DNA of 64,000 nt from an uncultured Pelagibacteraceae bacterium (GTDB lineage: Bacteria > Pseudomonadota > Alphaproteobacteria > Pelagibacterales > Pelagibacteraceae): the NCBI GenBank assembly GCA_902538495.1, contig CACBFJ010000001.1, positions 115,534-179,533 on the forward strand, given 5' to 3'. Positions 19,613 to 28,764 of this stretch are shown here, in pieces. Position 1 is the first letter of the stretch. The number at the start of each line of letters is the position of its first letter. Both the position numbers and the translations under genes were made by a program. A model generated the notes under the pieces. It ran no database searches. It was not told where the DNA came from and saw only the letters and a program-made list of their open reading frames with translations.

Positions 19613-20911
19613 TTATCGTAATTTTAGATAATCACTATTCAGTAAACCGATAGATTTAAGCAAATTAAACTGAGAAAGAATAAAGTTTCTCTCAGAGTCG
19701 GCTAAGGAAATTTGAGCATTCAATAAAAGAGAGTTAGATTGAATAACTTCAAGAGTAGTTCTACCAGAAGAACCACTATTATATTCTGCTGCAATACCTT
19801 CATTAGCAATTTCTGCTGCTCTTACTTGCAATTGAACAGAGTTAAGCAAACTTTTATTTGATTGAAAATTTGACCAGGCGCTTGCTACATTAGTTTGATT
19901 TTGTTTAATCTCACTATCTAAAGTTAAACGTGATCTATTTTCTATATTCTTATTTTTATTTAATGATGCCAGATTTTTTCCACCTGAATAAAATGGCCAA
20001 GTAACAGTTGCTTTTAAAGTTTCTTTATCTCTCTCATCGTAAGTAGCACTTAAGTCGTCTGAATACGACTTTTCTAAAGATAATTTAGCAGTTGGTGCTA
20101 ATTCTGATCTTGCAATCGATGTATCTTTTTTCGATTGTTCATATTCCATTTCAGCGATAATTAAATCTGGATTGCTTTTTTTAGATTGTTCTATAGCTGA
20201 ATTTAAACTTCCTGGTATTTGGTAACTAATTATTGAACTTTTATCTAATGACTGAGCATTACCTAGAGGTCCGATAATATTTTCATAATTCAACTTGCTA
20301 GTTAAAAGATCACTTTGTGCTTGAATAAAACTTGCCTCAGCACCAGCTAATGATGACTCTGATTGTGAAACGTCAGATAAACTAATTTGACCTCTTTCAA
20401 GTCTAATTCTATCAGTTTCAACCTGTCTGCTTAGAAGCTCAACGTTAGCTCTATTAATTTCTAATTTTTCATTTGCTGAAATTAATCCAGTATACGCTGC
20501 TACAGTTTTATATAAAATATCTTGCTCTTTTTTTAAAAGTTTTGCTTTAGCTAAATTGATACCAATTTTACTTTTTGACAAATCAGCACCTCTGCCAAAA
20601 TCAAATAATGTTTGAGTAACTGAAATAGATTTAGTTTCTGTATCTACATCAGTAATTGTAGCATTTGACCCATTTCTATTTGTTAATTTGTCAGTCTCAT
20701 CTTGGCTTTTTGATCCCTCTAAAGTAATTGTTGGAAAATAGGAACTCATTGAGATTTTAAGCTCTTGTTCTGAAATACTGATATTTTCTCTTTCAGCATT
20801 TAATTCAGAATTATTTTTATAAGCTTTTTTTAGAGCTGCAGTAAAGGTTTCAGCACTTAAATTAGAAATTATGAATAGATTGCTAAGAATGATAATTAAA
20901 AATTTTTTCAT
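19613..20911 (-). CDS. tolC: TolC-family outer membrane channel protein
   Basis: The 432-residue protein has a signal peptide (MKKFLIIILSNLFIISNLSA) followed by two outer-membrane-efflux repeats rich in heptad-like helices (AALKKAYKNNSELNAERENISISEQELKISMSSYFPTITLEGS, then DLIIAEMEYEQSKKDTSIARSELAPTAKLSLEKSYSD). The second ends TTLEVIQSNSLLLNAQISLADSERNFILSQFNLL. This is the TolC/OEP architecture for type I secretion or RND efflux. The partner pump is not in this window. Its start overlaps the upstream kinase-like gene as ATGA. Confidence 0.9.
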   Translation of the reverse strand: MKKFLIIILSNLFIISNLSAETFTAALKKAYKNNSELNAERENISISEQELKISMSSYFPTITLEGSKSQDETDKLTNRNGSNATITDVDTETKSISVTQTLFDFGRGADLSKSKIGINLAKAKLLKKEQDILYKTVAAYTGLISANEKLEINRANVELLSRQVETDRIRLERGQISLSDVSQSESSLAGAEASFIQAQSDLLTSKLNYENIIGPLGNAQSLDKSSIISYQIPGSLNSAIEQSKKSNPDLIIAEMEYEQSKKDTSIARSELAPTAKLSLEKSYSDDLSATYDERDKETLKATVTWPFYSGGKNLASLNKNKNIENRSRLTLDSEIKQNQTNVASAWSNFQSNKSLLNSVQLQVRAAEIANEGIAAEYNSGSSGRTTLEVIQSNSLLLNAQISLADSERNFILSQFNLLKSIGLLNSDYLKLR

Positions 20912-21837
20912 TTGTTTCTATATAATGCAGATTTGATCTGATGGTTACTATTTAAATTGAATATAATTGATGCATATTTAGGCATATTCTTGAACATGTT
21001 TTGCGTAATTCTTTGATACGTTTGCATAAAATTAATTACATCCCCTCTACTCATAATCTTTAAGTTCGATTTTACTTTACTTTTTACCCAAAGTTTTCTC
21101 TCTTGTTTTAATCTCCATTTTTGTAACAAGCTGAAATTTTTTGCTTTTAAATAAATTAAACAATTCAATTGGGAATATAATTTTTTATATTTTGATTTCA
21201 ATTGGTCGTTAACATATTTTCTCCAGATCTGTTTTTGATCCTTGGCCTTCTCCATTGAATTGATTGTTTTCTTTAATGAGCTATTTTTTTCAGATTTTGC
21301 TCCTACACACCATCCTTCAAATATAATTACATCTGGTCTTTCTTTTAAATCATACCAGTATTTTTTATTAAATCTATCATCTATAGCTTTATTAAATGTT
21401 GGTAATTTTAGTCTTTTAAATTTATTACTTTTTGCTTTTTTAAAGAAATTTAACATCATATCGATGTCATGAGTTCCTGGTACCCCTCTTGTTATAAGCA
21501 TGGAATGAACTCTTTTTGATAAATTTTTACGTTCTTTTCTTGTTTTATAAAAGTCATCTATTGAAATTCTAAAAACATTTAATTTAAAATATTTAGTTAA
21601 AATAATTCTGATTAGAGAACTAATTGTAGTTTTGCCTGTTCCTTGACCCCCTGCTAAACCTACAAAATAAGGTTTTTTCTTTTCAGCCTTTTTACTTATC
21701 CAAAAACATAATGGAATTAAGAACAATTTAATCATTTTTTCTTTATTCTTAAATTTGTCAGCTTTTGTCTCTTGAGATTTAATAAACTTTAAACAATCTT
21801 TTTTTACCTTACCAAAGCATAAGCTGAATTGTTCCAT
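20908..21837 (-). CDS. P-loop kinase, D-glycerate 3-kinase-like
   Basis: The 309-residue protein has Walker A GLAGGQGTGKTT near residue 81, then ISIDDFYKTRKER, RGVPGTHDIDMMLNFF, LPTFNKAIDDR and VIIFEGWCVGAK. This set is characteristic of the plant-type glycerate kinase/YggC family related to uridine and pantothenate kinases. The likely reaction is D-glycerate to 3-phosphoglycerate with ATP, in the cytosol. It sits between a GFA protein and tolC with tight spacing. Family assignment is firm, exact substrate less so. Confidence 0.8.
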   Translation of the reverse strand: MEQFSLCFGKVKKDCLKFIKSQETKADKFKNKEKMIKLFLIPLCFWISKKAEKKKPYFVGLAGGQGTGKTTISSLIRIILTKYFKLNVFRISIDDFYKTRKERKNLSKRVHSMLITRGVPGTHDIDMMLNFFKKAKSNKFKRLKLPTFNKAIDDRFNKKYWYDLKERPDVIIFEGWCVGAKSEKNSSLKKTINSMEKAKDQKQIWRKYVNDQLKSKYKKLYSQLNCLIYLKAKNFSLLQKWRLKQERKLWVKSKVKSNLKIMSRGDVINFMQTYQRITQNMFKNMPKYASIIFNLNSNHQIKSALYRNK

Positions 21838-21842
21838 GTAAA

Positions 21843-22205
21843 TTATTTTTTATCTAAAGGATGATTTTGACCATCGTTTACTGGTACATCTTTCATATCA
21901 AAAGTATTTATCTCATCAACACACCCAACATTAAATCCTGTCATAGCTGGATTAATTCTTGGATTATGATGAGTATAAATTCCACACTCAGAACAAAAGT
22001 AATGTTTAGCAACTTTTGAATGGAACTGATAGAGTTTTAATTTATCTTCACCTTTAGTAATTTTAAAATCCTCATTTTTTACCATCGACATTATTGCACC
22101 TTTTCTTTTACAAATAGAACAATTACATTTTATTACTTTAGCTAAATCTCCGTCTAAATTTATTTCTGCTTCAACAGCTCCACAATGACAAACAAGTTTT
22201 TTCAT
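21843..22205 (-). CDS. GFA/CENP-V family zinc protein
   Basis: The 120-residue protein has the Cys pattern of the GFA (glutathione-dependent formaldehyde-activating) fold: LVCHCGAVEAEI at residues 3-14, KCNCSICKRKG near 28-36 and HYFCSECGIYTHHNP near 68-82. These hold two zinc ions. The family includes glutathione-hydroxymethyl synthases and many uncharacterised members, so the specific activity is open. It is 5 bases upstream of the glycerate-kinase-like gene and probably in the same operon. Confidence 0.85.
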   Translation of the reverse strand: MKKLVCHCGAVEAEINLDGDLAKVIKCNCSICKRKGAIMSMVKNEDFKITKGEDKLKLYQFHSKVAKHYFCSECGIYTHHNPRINPAMTGFNVGCVDEINTFDMKDVPVNDGQNHPLDKK

Positions 22206-22263
22206 TTTAGTATAAAATTAAACTATCCTTGGTTGAAGTTATCCACAAGCATACAAAATATAG

Positions 22264-22299
22264 TTTTGATGTTCACGTTTTGATTCACTTTTGATTCAA
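22264..22299 (+). promoter_or_regulatory. Tandem 11-bp repeats upstream of umuDC (candidate SOS operator)
   Basis: Three near-identical units, TTTTGATGTTCAC, TTTTGATTCAC and TTTTGATTCAA, lie in tandem with an 11-bp step between the last two. The embedded GTTCACGTTTTGATTC closely matches the motif in front of recA (GTACACATTTTGTTC) and resembles the alphaproteobacterial GTTC-N7-GTTC LexA box, which also has an 11-bp half-site period. A TATAAA at 22335-22340 is a possible -10. Binding by LexA is inferred. Confidence 0.5.
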
Positions 22300-22339
22300 T
22301 TACGGACTCAAAATACAACCTCTTGCGTGCATTGTATAA

Positions 22340-22765
22340 ATGGGCTATAAATTAGAACAAAACAAGAACATGAAACTAACTATTCCCTATTATCTGCATA
22401 AAGCTGGTGCTGGTTTCCCATCACCTGCCACTGATTATATCGAAGAAGATATCGATTTAAACATGCATCTAATCAAAAACGTTCCAGCTACTTTTATTAT
22501 CAGAGTACAGGGAAAATCCATGGTGGATGTTGGGATCAATGATGGAGACTTATTAGTTGTCGATAAAAGTTTAAAACCAAAAAATTTTTCAACAGTTATT
22601 GCAAATGTTCATGATGAGCTTGTGGTTAAAACTTTAGTTCAAGAAAGAGATAAAAAATTTCTATCGTCTGGGTCTAAAGATTTTTCTAATAGAATTTTAA
22701 TTAATGAAGAAGAAGATGTTTTTATTTGGGGGGTTGTGACGTATGTCATCCATTCAACGTACTAA
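22340..22765 (+). CDS. umuD: UmuD-like S24 protease subunit of DNA polymerase V
   Basis: After RecA-assisted self-cleavage UmuD pairs with UmuC for translesion synthesis. In the 141-residue reading the catalytic dyad falls at Ser60 (VQGKSMVDVG) and Lys97 (DELVVKTLV), and the scissile bond at Ala24-Gly25 (KAGAGFPSPA). These are the same positions as in E. coli UmuD, which has Cys-Gly there. This supports the ATG at 22340, although one at 22370 (MKLTIPYY) is possible. There is no DNA-binding domain, so it is not LexA. It overlaps umuC by 23 bases. Confidence 0.93.
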   Translation: MGYKLEQNKNMKLTIPYYLHKAGAGFPSPATDYIEEDIDLNMHLIKNVPATFIIRVQGKSMVDVGINDGDLLVVDKSLKPKNFSTVIANVHDELVVKTLVQERDKKFLSSGSKDFSNRILINEEEDVFIWGVVTYVIHSTY

Positions 22766-24023
22766 AAAAATAGGCTTAGTTGATTGTAATTCTTTCTATG
22801 TTTCATGTGAAAGATTATTTAATCCAAAAATAAGAAAAAAACCTGTGGTTGTTTTATCTAATAATGATGGTTGTATCATTTCTAGATCCAATGAAGCAAA
22901 AGCATTGGGGATCAAGATGGGTGAACCTTATTTTAAAGCAAAAGATATTATTGTTAAAAATAAAGTTGAAGTTTTTTCATCGAATTACTCTTTATACGGA
23001 GATTTATCTAGAAGAGTAATGAGAACTCTTAAAAGATTTAACACTGAAATAGAGGTATATTCAATCGATGAGGCATTTATAGATTTATCTAATTTTCCAG
23101 ACTCAGAAGTTGAAAAGGTTGGAAGAGAAATTAGACAAACAGTTCTGCAATGGACTGGAATTCCGACTAGTATTGGAATTGCTAAAACTAAAACTTTAAG
23201 TAAAGTTGCAAATCATATTGCAAAAAAAAAACAATCAGGAGTAACGAGTTTAATTGGTATAGAAAATTTGGATCCAATTTTAGAAAAAGTTGAAATTAAT
23301 GATGTGTGGGGTGTTGGTAGACAACTTACAAAATTTTATCAAAAGAACGGCATCTATAATGCTAAACAACTTAAAAATAAGTCTAATACTTGGATTAAAA
23401 AATGTTCTAATGTTTTAAGCTCAAGAACTGCGATGGAACTTAGAGGAGTTCCTTGTATTGACTTAGAGACTACACAAACAAAAAGAAAAAGTTGTGTCGT
23501 TTCAAGATCATTTGGTAAAAGAATAGAAAGTTTTCAAGAATTAAAGGAAGCAGTTGCTAATTATTGTTTGAACGCTTCTGAAAAAATTAGATCAGAGTCT
23601 TTAGTTGCAAAGGCCATCACAGTATTTGTTAGAACCAGTCCTTTTCAAAGGGATTATGGCTATTATTCAAATTCAAAAACTGTCGACTTTCCAATTGCAA
23701 CAAACAATAGTCTTGAGACTGTTAAAACTGCAGTTGTAATACTTGAGAGTATATTTAGGAACGGCTGTCGTTATCAAAAAGCAGGAGTTATGCTTACAGG
23801 GTTACGAGATGATGATGGTAGGAAAAATTTATTCTCATCAGAAAAAGATGAAAAAATAAAAACTTTGATGCAATCAATTGATAATACTAATTATAGATAT
23901 GGTAGATCAACCTTAAGTCTTGCGAGTGCTGGAGTTCATAAAAAATGGAATATGAGAAGACAATATTCTTCTAAAATAGATACCGCTGATTTTTATTGTT
24001 TGCCAACAATCAAAGCTATTTAA
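22743..24023 (+). CDS. umuC: DNA polymerase V catalytic subunit (Y-family)
   Basis: UmuC is the error-prone Y-family polymerase of the SOS response. The 426-residue protein has the first catalytic motif (IGLVDCNSFYVSCERLF), NNDGCIISRSNEAKALGIKMGEPYFK, YSIDEAFIDL with the catalytic Asp-Glu, and the HhH region (VEINDVWGVGRQLTKFYQKNGI). The UmuC-type C-terminus is present (YGRSTLSLASAGVHKKWNMRRQYSSKIDTADFYCLPTIKA). The length is normal. It is translationally coupled to umuD, and its stop overlaps the convergent lyase gene. Confidence 0.97.
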   Translation: MSSIQRTKKIGLVDCNSFYVSCERLFNPKIRKKPVVVLSNNDGCIISRSNEAKALGIKMGEPYFKAKDIIVKNKVEVFSSNYSLYGDLSRRVMRTLKRFNTEIEVYSIDEAFIDLSNFPDSEVEKVGREIRQTVLQWTGIPTSIGIAKTKTLSKVANHIAKKKQSGVTSLIGIENLDPILEKVEINDVWGVGRQLTKFYQKNGIYNAKQLKNKSNTWIKKCSNVLSSRTAMELRGVPCIDLETTQTKRKSCVVSRSFGKRIESFQELKEAVANYCLNASEKIRSESLVAKAITVFVRTSPFQRDYGYYSNSKTVDFPIATNNSLETVKTAVVILESIFRNGCRYQKAGVMLTGLRDDDGRKNLFSSEKDEKIKTLMQSIDNTNYRYGRSTLSLASAGVHKKWNMRRQYSSKIDTADFYCLPTIKAI

Positions 24024-25206
24024 TAAAATGGCAATTTGGTTCAACAACTGTCCATGATGAAGTGCCAAATTTTCTTTTTGAAATATTTTCAAAATTCAAA
24101 ACTATTTTAGCTTGGTAACTGTTAAGATTACTGCTATGTGACGACCATTGCTGAAGTCTTTTGATATTTTCATGATCTGGAAACCGAGTTGCATAAGCAT
24201 AAAGCCAGCCCCAATTACTCCCTTGTCTTCCATCAAGATCTTGCATTTTATAATTTTTTGCAGGTCCAGGTGCTTTCATTTCTTTAGCGTATTTAAAAAC
24301 TATTTCGTTATTTTCAGTAAAATCGATGAAAAACTTAACAATATTATGAAAGTTTTTGCCTTTATATTCATAATCCCAAATATTATAGCCCTGGTTTTCT
24401 GCAATAATTGCAATAACTGATAAAGCATTCATTGCTCTTGCTTGATAAAACATTGCTCTACCACCTCTTCTTGTTTCAATAGGTAAACTACCATCTTTTC
24501 TTTGGTACCGAATGGTGGCTTCATAGTTTTTAAAAGCTTTTTTAAAAAGCTTATTATCATTTAGCAGGACACCCAGCTGCATATGACTTATTGCAGATGA
24601 TAATGCATGGTTATGAGCTCTTTTCGGAACGCCTCTTGCTTGAGTACCATCTTTGTAGGTCATGTCATACATAAGATGTTTGTTCTTTTTTACTATCTTT
24701 TGAAACCAATCTTTAATTATTTTATCTTCATTACTTGGGATATCTATTACTTGTTTTGCAAAAGAATAACCAGCCATCATAGGTGATGCCACCCATAAAT
24801 TTATGGTGAGGGTATCATTCCAGTGTCTACCTTCATGATCGGATGGACCTGTTCTTTTTGCAGCATCTGCTTTAGCCCATTCTAAGATAATCTTTTTGAC
24901 ATTTTCACATGCCTCGACGCTACCCCCACCACATGGACGTTTGAAGTTCTCAAATTTTTGTAATGCTCGATTAAACCTATTATCTAATCCATAACCTTTT
25001 GGAGCTTTAACTTCTGGAATAGGTGTAACTGGATTAGTCATGGGATTGGAATACATTTTTGTCATACATCTATTTGAATTTTTTGAAACTGGAAAAATAA
25101 TTTCAGGATTATTTATTTTTGCTTTTTTCTTAATTTCTTTGAAATTTGAAAATGATGGAGTACAAAATAATGTAAAAATTATAATTGTAAAAAACTTTCT
25201 ACTCAT
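24016..25206 (-). CDS. Secreted alginate-lyase-fold (PL5/AlgL-like) protein
   Basis: The 396-residue protein has a signal peptide (RKFFTIIIFTLFCTPSFS). Its alpha/alpha-toroid body resembles the alginate lyase domain: WNDTLTINLWVASPMMAGYSFAKQV, RAHNHALSSAISHMQLGVLL (catalytic-type Asn-His), KDGSLPIETRRGGRAMFYQARAMNALSVIAIIAENQG and DLDGRQGSNWGWLYAYATRFPD. AlgL-type enzymes cleave poly-mannuronate in the periplasm. Substrate may differ here. The start overlaps the ppc stop by one base, so it may be co-transcribed with ppc. Nothing nearby suggests alginate catabolism. Confidence 0.7.
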   Translation of the reverse strand: MSRKFFTIIIFTLFCTPSFSNFKEIKKKAKINNPEIIFPVSKNSNRCMTKMYSNPMTNPVTPIPEVKAPKGYGLDNRFNRALQKFENFKRPCGGGSVEACENVKKIILEWAKADAAKRTGPSDHEGRHWNDTLTINLWVASPMMAGYSFAKQVIDIPSNEDKIIKDWFQKIVKKNKHLMYDMTYKDGTQARGVPKRAHNHALSSAISHMQLGVLLNDNKLFKKAFKNYEATIRYQRKDGSLPIETRRGGRAMFYQARAMNALSVIAIIAENQGYNIWDYEYKGKNFHNIVKFFIDFTENNEIVFKYAKEMKAPGPAKNYKMQDLDGRQGSNWGWLYAYATRFPDHENIKRLQQWSSHSSNLNSYQAKIVLNFENISKRKFGTSSWTVVEPNCHFIK

Positions 25207-27893
25207 CAGCCAGTATTTTTCATAGCAGCAGAAATACCCGCTATTGAAGTCAATAGAGCATCATTTAAATATTCTTTATCTTTTCTGTTTTTAGTATACT
25301 TAATTTTCTTAATCACTATTGGTTGTATTATATTTAAAACTTCAGAATATATATTTCTAATTATGATTGGTGATCTAAACTGTTTTCTCGATACAATTAT
25401 TTCTTTAGGTGTTATTTTCTTATTTAGTTTTTTAATCACATCAAATTGAAATCTAAGTTTCTGTCCAACCCTTTTTAAACTTTCATCTGCTAAATATTCC
25501 TCGTAAATTTTTGATATCTCTGGATCTGCTTTTGAGATGACCATATCGAGCATATCAAGCATTGAATTAAAAAATGGCCAATTTTTCTCCATGTCAAATA
25601 GAGTTTTTCTAAATTGATTAATGTATGAATATCTTAGAGCTTCAGCACTTCCCAGCCACGCTGGTAGCATTAGTCTAATTTGCGTCCAAGCAAACACCCA
25701 GGGTATTGCTCTTAAACTTTTAATGTTATCAACATTTTTTCTTTTTGACGGTCTAGATCCAATCGAGAGTTTACCAAGAGCCTTGTGAGGAGTTACTGTC
25801 TTAAAATATTTTATAAATTCAGAACTTTGATTGATATTTTTTCTGTATGAATTTTTCGATATTTCTGACATTTTTTCTATTAAAGATCTCCAATTTTTCT
25901 TTGGAACAGGTGGAGGATTTAAAGTAGCCTCAGCGACAGCTCCTATGTAACTACATAAATTATATTTTGCTAAAGGTTCGTAACCATATTTTTGCTGTAT
26001 AACCTCACCTTGATCTGTAATTCTAATTCTTCCATTTACTGAGTTTGGAGGTTGCGATCTCAGCGTTGCTTGAATAGGGCCACCACCTCTACCAGGAGAA
26101 CCTCCCCTTCCATGAAAGAAAGTAACATTTATATTAAATTCATTGCCCAATTTTATAATTTCCTCCTGAGCTTTATATTGATGCCAACTTGAACATATTT
26201 TACCAGCGTCTTTACTTGAGTCGGAGTATCCGATCATTACTTCCTGATCATTTTTAATCATTCTTCTATACCATGATTGTGAAAACAATTTTTCCATGAT
26301 CTCTTTAGCATTGATAAGATCATCTAAAGTTTCAAATAAAGGAACAACTCTCAATTTGTGCTTTATATTTGCTTCTTTCTGTAAAAAGGACACTGAAAGA
26401 ATATCTGAAGCTGAAGTTGTCATAGATATTATGTACGCACCCAAGCATTCACTAGGCTCCTTAGCTAAAATCTTAAAAGTTGACCAAACTTCTTTGTTTT
26501 CTTTATTTTTAAATTGAAAGTTATTTATTTGTCTTTTTTTGGAAATTATTTGTTTTTTTAAAAATTTGATCTTTTCATCTTCACTGAATTTATAATAGTT
26601 TTTGTTAAATCTTTTTTTAACGTATTCACTAATTAATTGACTATGTCTGGATGACTCTTGTCTAATATCTAATCTTGCTAAATTGACACCAAAGCATTTA
26701 GCTCTTCTCATTAAATCTAATAATTCACCACTAGCAATATTTTCATTTTGATTTTGCTCAAGAGATTCTCTTACTACTCTTAAGGGCTTTAATATTTCCT
26801 CTCTTGAGCTTAACAATTTTTTTTGATCAAGGGGTTTATTATTAACTAAATGTTGTTCTATAGATCTATGGGTAATTCTCAACTTATCTCTTAAAGGTCT
26901 CAAGAATACTCTATAGGGTTCAAATGACTTACCTACTTTATTAGATATTTTTTTAGAACATTTCATCATAGAGTAGGATCTAATAATTTTTGTTAAAGAC
27001 TTCTCATATAATTTTGCTGCCTCCCATCTTGAGAGTAAGATTACTTTTCTTGTTACTTCAGCTGTAACATTTGGGTTACCATCTCTATCACCTCCCATCC
27101 AAGAACCAAACTCAATTGGATTAAAATTTTTAGGTAGGCCTTTATCCATATTCTGAAGGAAAATTGAATTTAGTCTCCTATAAACTTTCGGAATCGTATC
27201 CCATAAACTATCTTCTATTACAGCAAGCCCCCACCTTGCTTCATCAAATGGTGATGGTTTAAATCTCTTTAATTCGTCTGTATTCCATATAATTGTCAAC
27301 TCATCATAGAGTTTTTTATCTAAAATTTTTAATTTTGACGGGAAATTTTTTAAAAGATCTCTTTGCTCAAGTATCTCAATGATATTATGATATTTTTGGA
27401 TTAAAGTTCTTCTCTTCACCTCAGTTGGATGAGCAGTTAATACAACTCCTATTTTTAAATTTTTAGCAGTATTATATATTTTTGTTTCTGAAATATTTTT
27501 GTTATTGAAAAGATCCTCAAAAATCTCTTCAATAAATAAGTTGCTGTTTGAAATTTTTTTTTTGTTATTTTCATATTCATTTAATTTTCTAGAGGCATCT
27601 ATCAATTCCGCTAAATTCATAAAATTCATGAAGTGAGTAAATGCTCTTGTTATTTTATAGGAATTTTTCGGGCTAAGATTTTTAATTGCCCTTACCACTT
27701 TTCGATTAGTTTGATTTATATTTGGATTAACCTTATTAGCTTTCGACAGTTTTCTAATTTTTTCAACTAATTCAAAAAATTTTTGTCCTTCTTGTTCTTT
27801 GATCACTCTTCCTAAAATATTTCCTAAATATCTTACATTTTCTCTTAATAACTTCGTAGGAATACGCTCGTAATAAAGATCTCTTTTTTTCAT
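25206..27893 (-). CDS. ppc: Phosphoenolpyruvate carboxylase
   Basis: Ppc fixes bicarbonate onto PEP to make oxaloacetate, an anaplerotic reaction. The 895-residue protein shows the catalytic His motif VVLTAHPTEVKRRT near residue 150, WMGGDRDGNPNVT, MIGYSDSSKDAGKICSSW, FFHGRGGSPGRGGGP and GSRPSKRK. It ends in the invariant-type C-terminus MKNTG. Length and motif order are normal. The start overlaps the GT2 stop by 4 bases (ATGA), putting it in one transcription unit with the glycosyltransferases upstream. Confidence 0.97.
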   Translation of the reverse strand: MKKRDLYYERIPTKLLRENVRYLGNILGRVIKEQEGQKFFELVEKIRKLSKANKVNPNINQTNRKVVRAIKNLSPKNSYKITRAFTHFMNFMNLAELIDASRKLNEYENNKKKISNSNLFIEEIFEDLFNNKNISETKIYNTAKNLKIGVVLTAHPTEVKRRTLIQKYHNIIEILEQRDLLKNFPSKLKILDKKLYDELTIIWNTDELKRFKPSPFDEARWGLAVIEDSLWDTIPKVYRRLNSIFLQNMDKGLPKNFNPIEFGSWMGGDRDGNPNVTAEVTRKVILLSRWEAAKLYEKSLTKIIRSYSMMKCSKKISNKVGKSFEPYRVFLRPLRDKLRITHRSIEQHLVNNKPLDQKKLLSSREEILKPLRVVRESLEQNQNENIASGELLDLMRRAKCFGVNLARLDIRQESSRHSQLISEYVKKRFNKNYYKFSEDEKIKFLKKQIISKKRQINNFQFKNKENKEVWSTFKILAKEPSECLGAYIISMTTSASDILSVSFLQKEANIKHKLRVVPLFETLDDLINAKEIMEKLFSQSWYRRMIKNDQEVMIGYSDSSKDAGKICSSWHQYKAQEEIIKLGNEFNINVTFFHGRGGSPGRGGGPIQATLRSQPPNSVNGRIRITDQGEVIQQKYGYEPLAKYNLCSYIGAVAEATLNPPPVPKKNWRSLIEKMSEISKNSYRKNINQSSEFIKYFKTVTPHKALGKLSIGSRPSKRKNVDNIKSLRAIPWVFAWTQIRLMLPAWLGSAEALRYSYINQFRKTLFDMEKNWPFFNSMLDMLDMVISKADPEISKIYEEYLADESLKRVGQKLRFQFDVIKKLNKKITPKEIIVSRKQFRSPIIIRNIYSEVLNIIQPIVIKKIKYTKNRKDKEYLNDALLTSIAGISAAMKNTG

Positions 27894-28759
27894 TTGATAT
27901 TATCTATGCTGTCAATTTGACTTAAAGAATCTTTAAATTCATCCATATTTTCCCTCAATGCTAAATTTGATACTAAATAAACTGCAATAAGCAAAAATAT
28001 CAAAGGTATTGACGTTATCACAGAGGCATTACTTTTAATTAACAATATATATAAAATTATAAATACAGCAGAACGTATTAAAAATGTTTTTTTAAAAACA
28101 CTTATTATGGATAATGAATGTTTAATCAGGTTAAAAAAACTCATTTTTGATGGTCCAAAGTATCTAGTTCCTCTGATCGATGGCACTCTTATAAAATTTT
28201 TTTCTATTTTAGACAAAGAACCAGAAAAACTATTCCAAGTAGCTTTTTCATTAATCATATTTTCAACCGTTTTTTTTGGCAAACAAGTAAAGTTTCCGAA
28301 TCTTATTGATTTGCCAGTGAAAGTTAAAGTTACCAATTTATGTAACTGATAACAAACTTTAAATAGTAAGCTCTCTGATCTTTTTATTCTCTCTCCTACA
28401 ACTGTAATATCATCAGTACTTTTAATTTGATCTAAAAAATTTTTTAATTCTTCTGGTCTATCTTCGCCATCTCCATCCATTGGTATTACATAATCAAATT
28501 CCTCTTTATTAAAAATATATTTTAACCCAGTGGCTATACATCTTGCATGTCCTTGATTTTTTTTCATATTCAAAATCTTTATAGATTGAATATTATCAAA
28601 TTTTATTTCTTGATTTGATCGATCATGGTTTGAGGCATCGTTAACAACAATAATGGATATCTCAAAATTTTTATCAATTTTTAAATTATCAATTTCTTCG
28701 AAAAGTTTAAATGCTGACTGCCAATCATTATAAATAGGGATTATGATTTTTATTTTCAT
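27890..28759 (-). CDS. Family 2 glycosyltransferase with C-terminal membrane anchor
   Basis: The protein has a GT2 domain (KIKIIIPIYNDWQSAFKLFEEI; DxD-type YVIPMDGDGEDRPEEL near residue 95; GARG-like NQGHARCIATGLKYIF) and two hydrophobic segments at the C-terminus (about residues 225-275). This is the layout of polyprenyl-phosphate sugar synthases (DPM1/ArnC/GtrB type). I chose the ATG at 28759 over the ORF-track start at 28783 because it abuts the family N-terminus and avoids overlapping the upstream gene. It probably supplies a lipid-linked sugar to the GT39 protein encoded upstream. Confidence 0.8.
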   Translation of the reverse strand: MKIKIIIPIYNDWQSAFKLFEEIDNLKIDKNFEISIIVVNDASNHDRSNQEIKFDNIQSIKILNMKKNQGHARCIATGLKYIFNKEEFDYVIPMDGDGEDRPEELKNFLDQIKSTDDITVVGERIKRSESLLFKVCYQLHKLVTLTFTGKSIRFGNFTCLPKKTVENMINEKATWNSFSGSLSKIEKNFIRVPSIRGTRYFGPSKMSFFNLIKHSLSIISVFKKTFLIRSAVFIILYILLIKSNASVITSIPLIFLLIAVYLVSNLALRENMDEFKDSLSQIDSIDNIK

Positions 28760-28764
28760 AATTT

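Noticed and set aside
22340-22765. LexA as identity for the S24 peptidase protein
   Set aside because: No N-terminal helix-turn-helix domain; length and residue positions match UmuD and the next gene is umuC.
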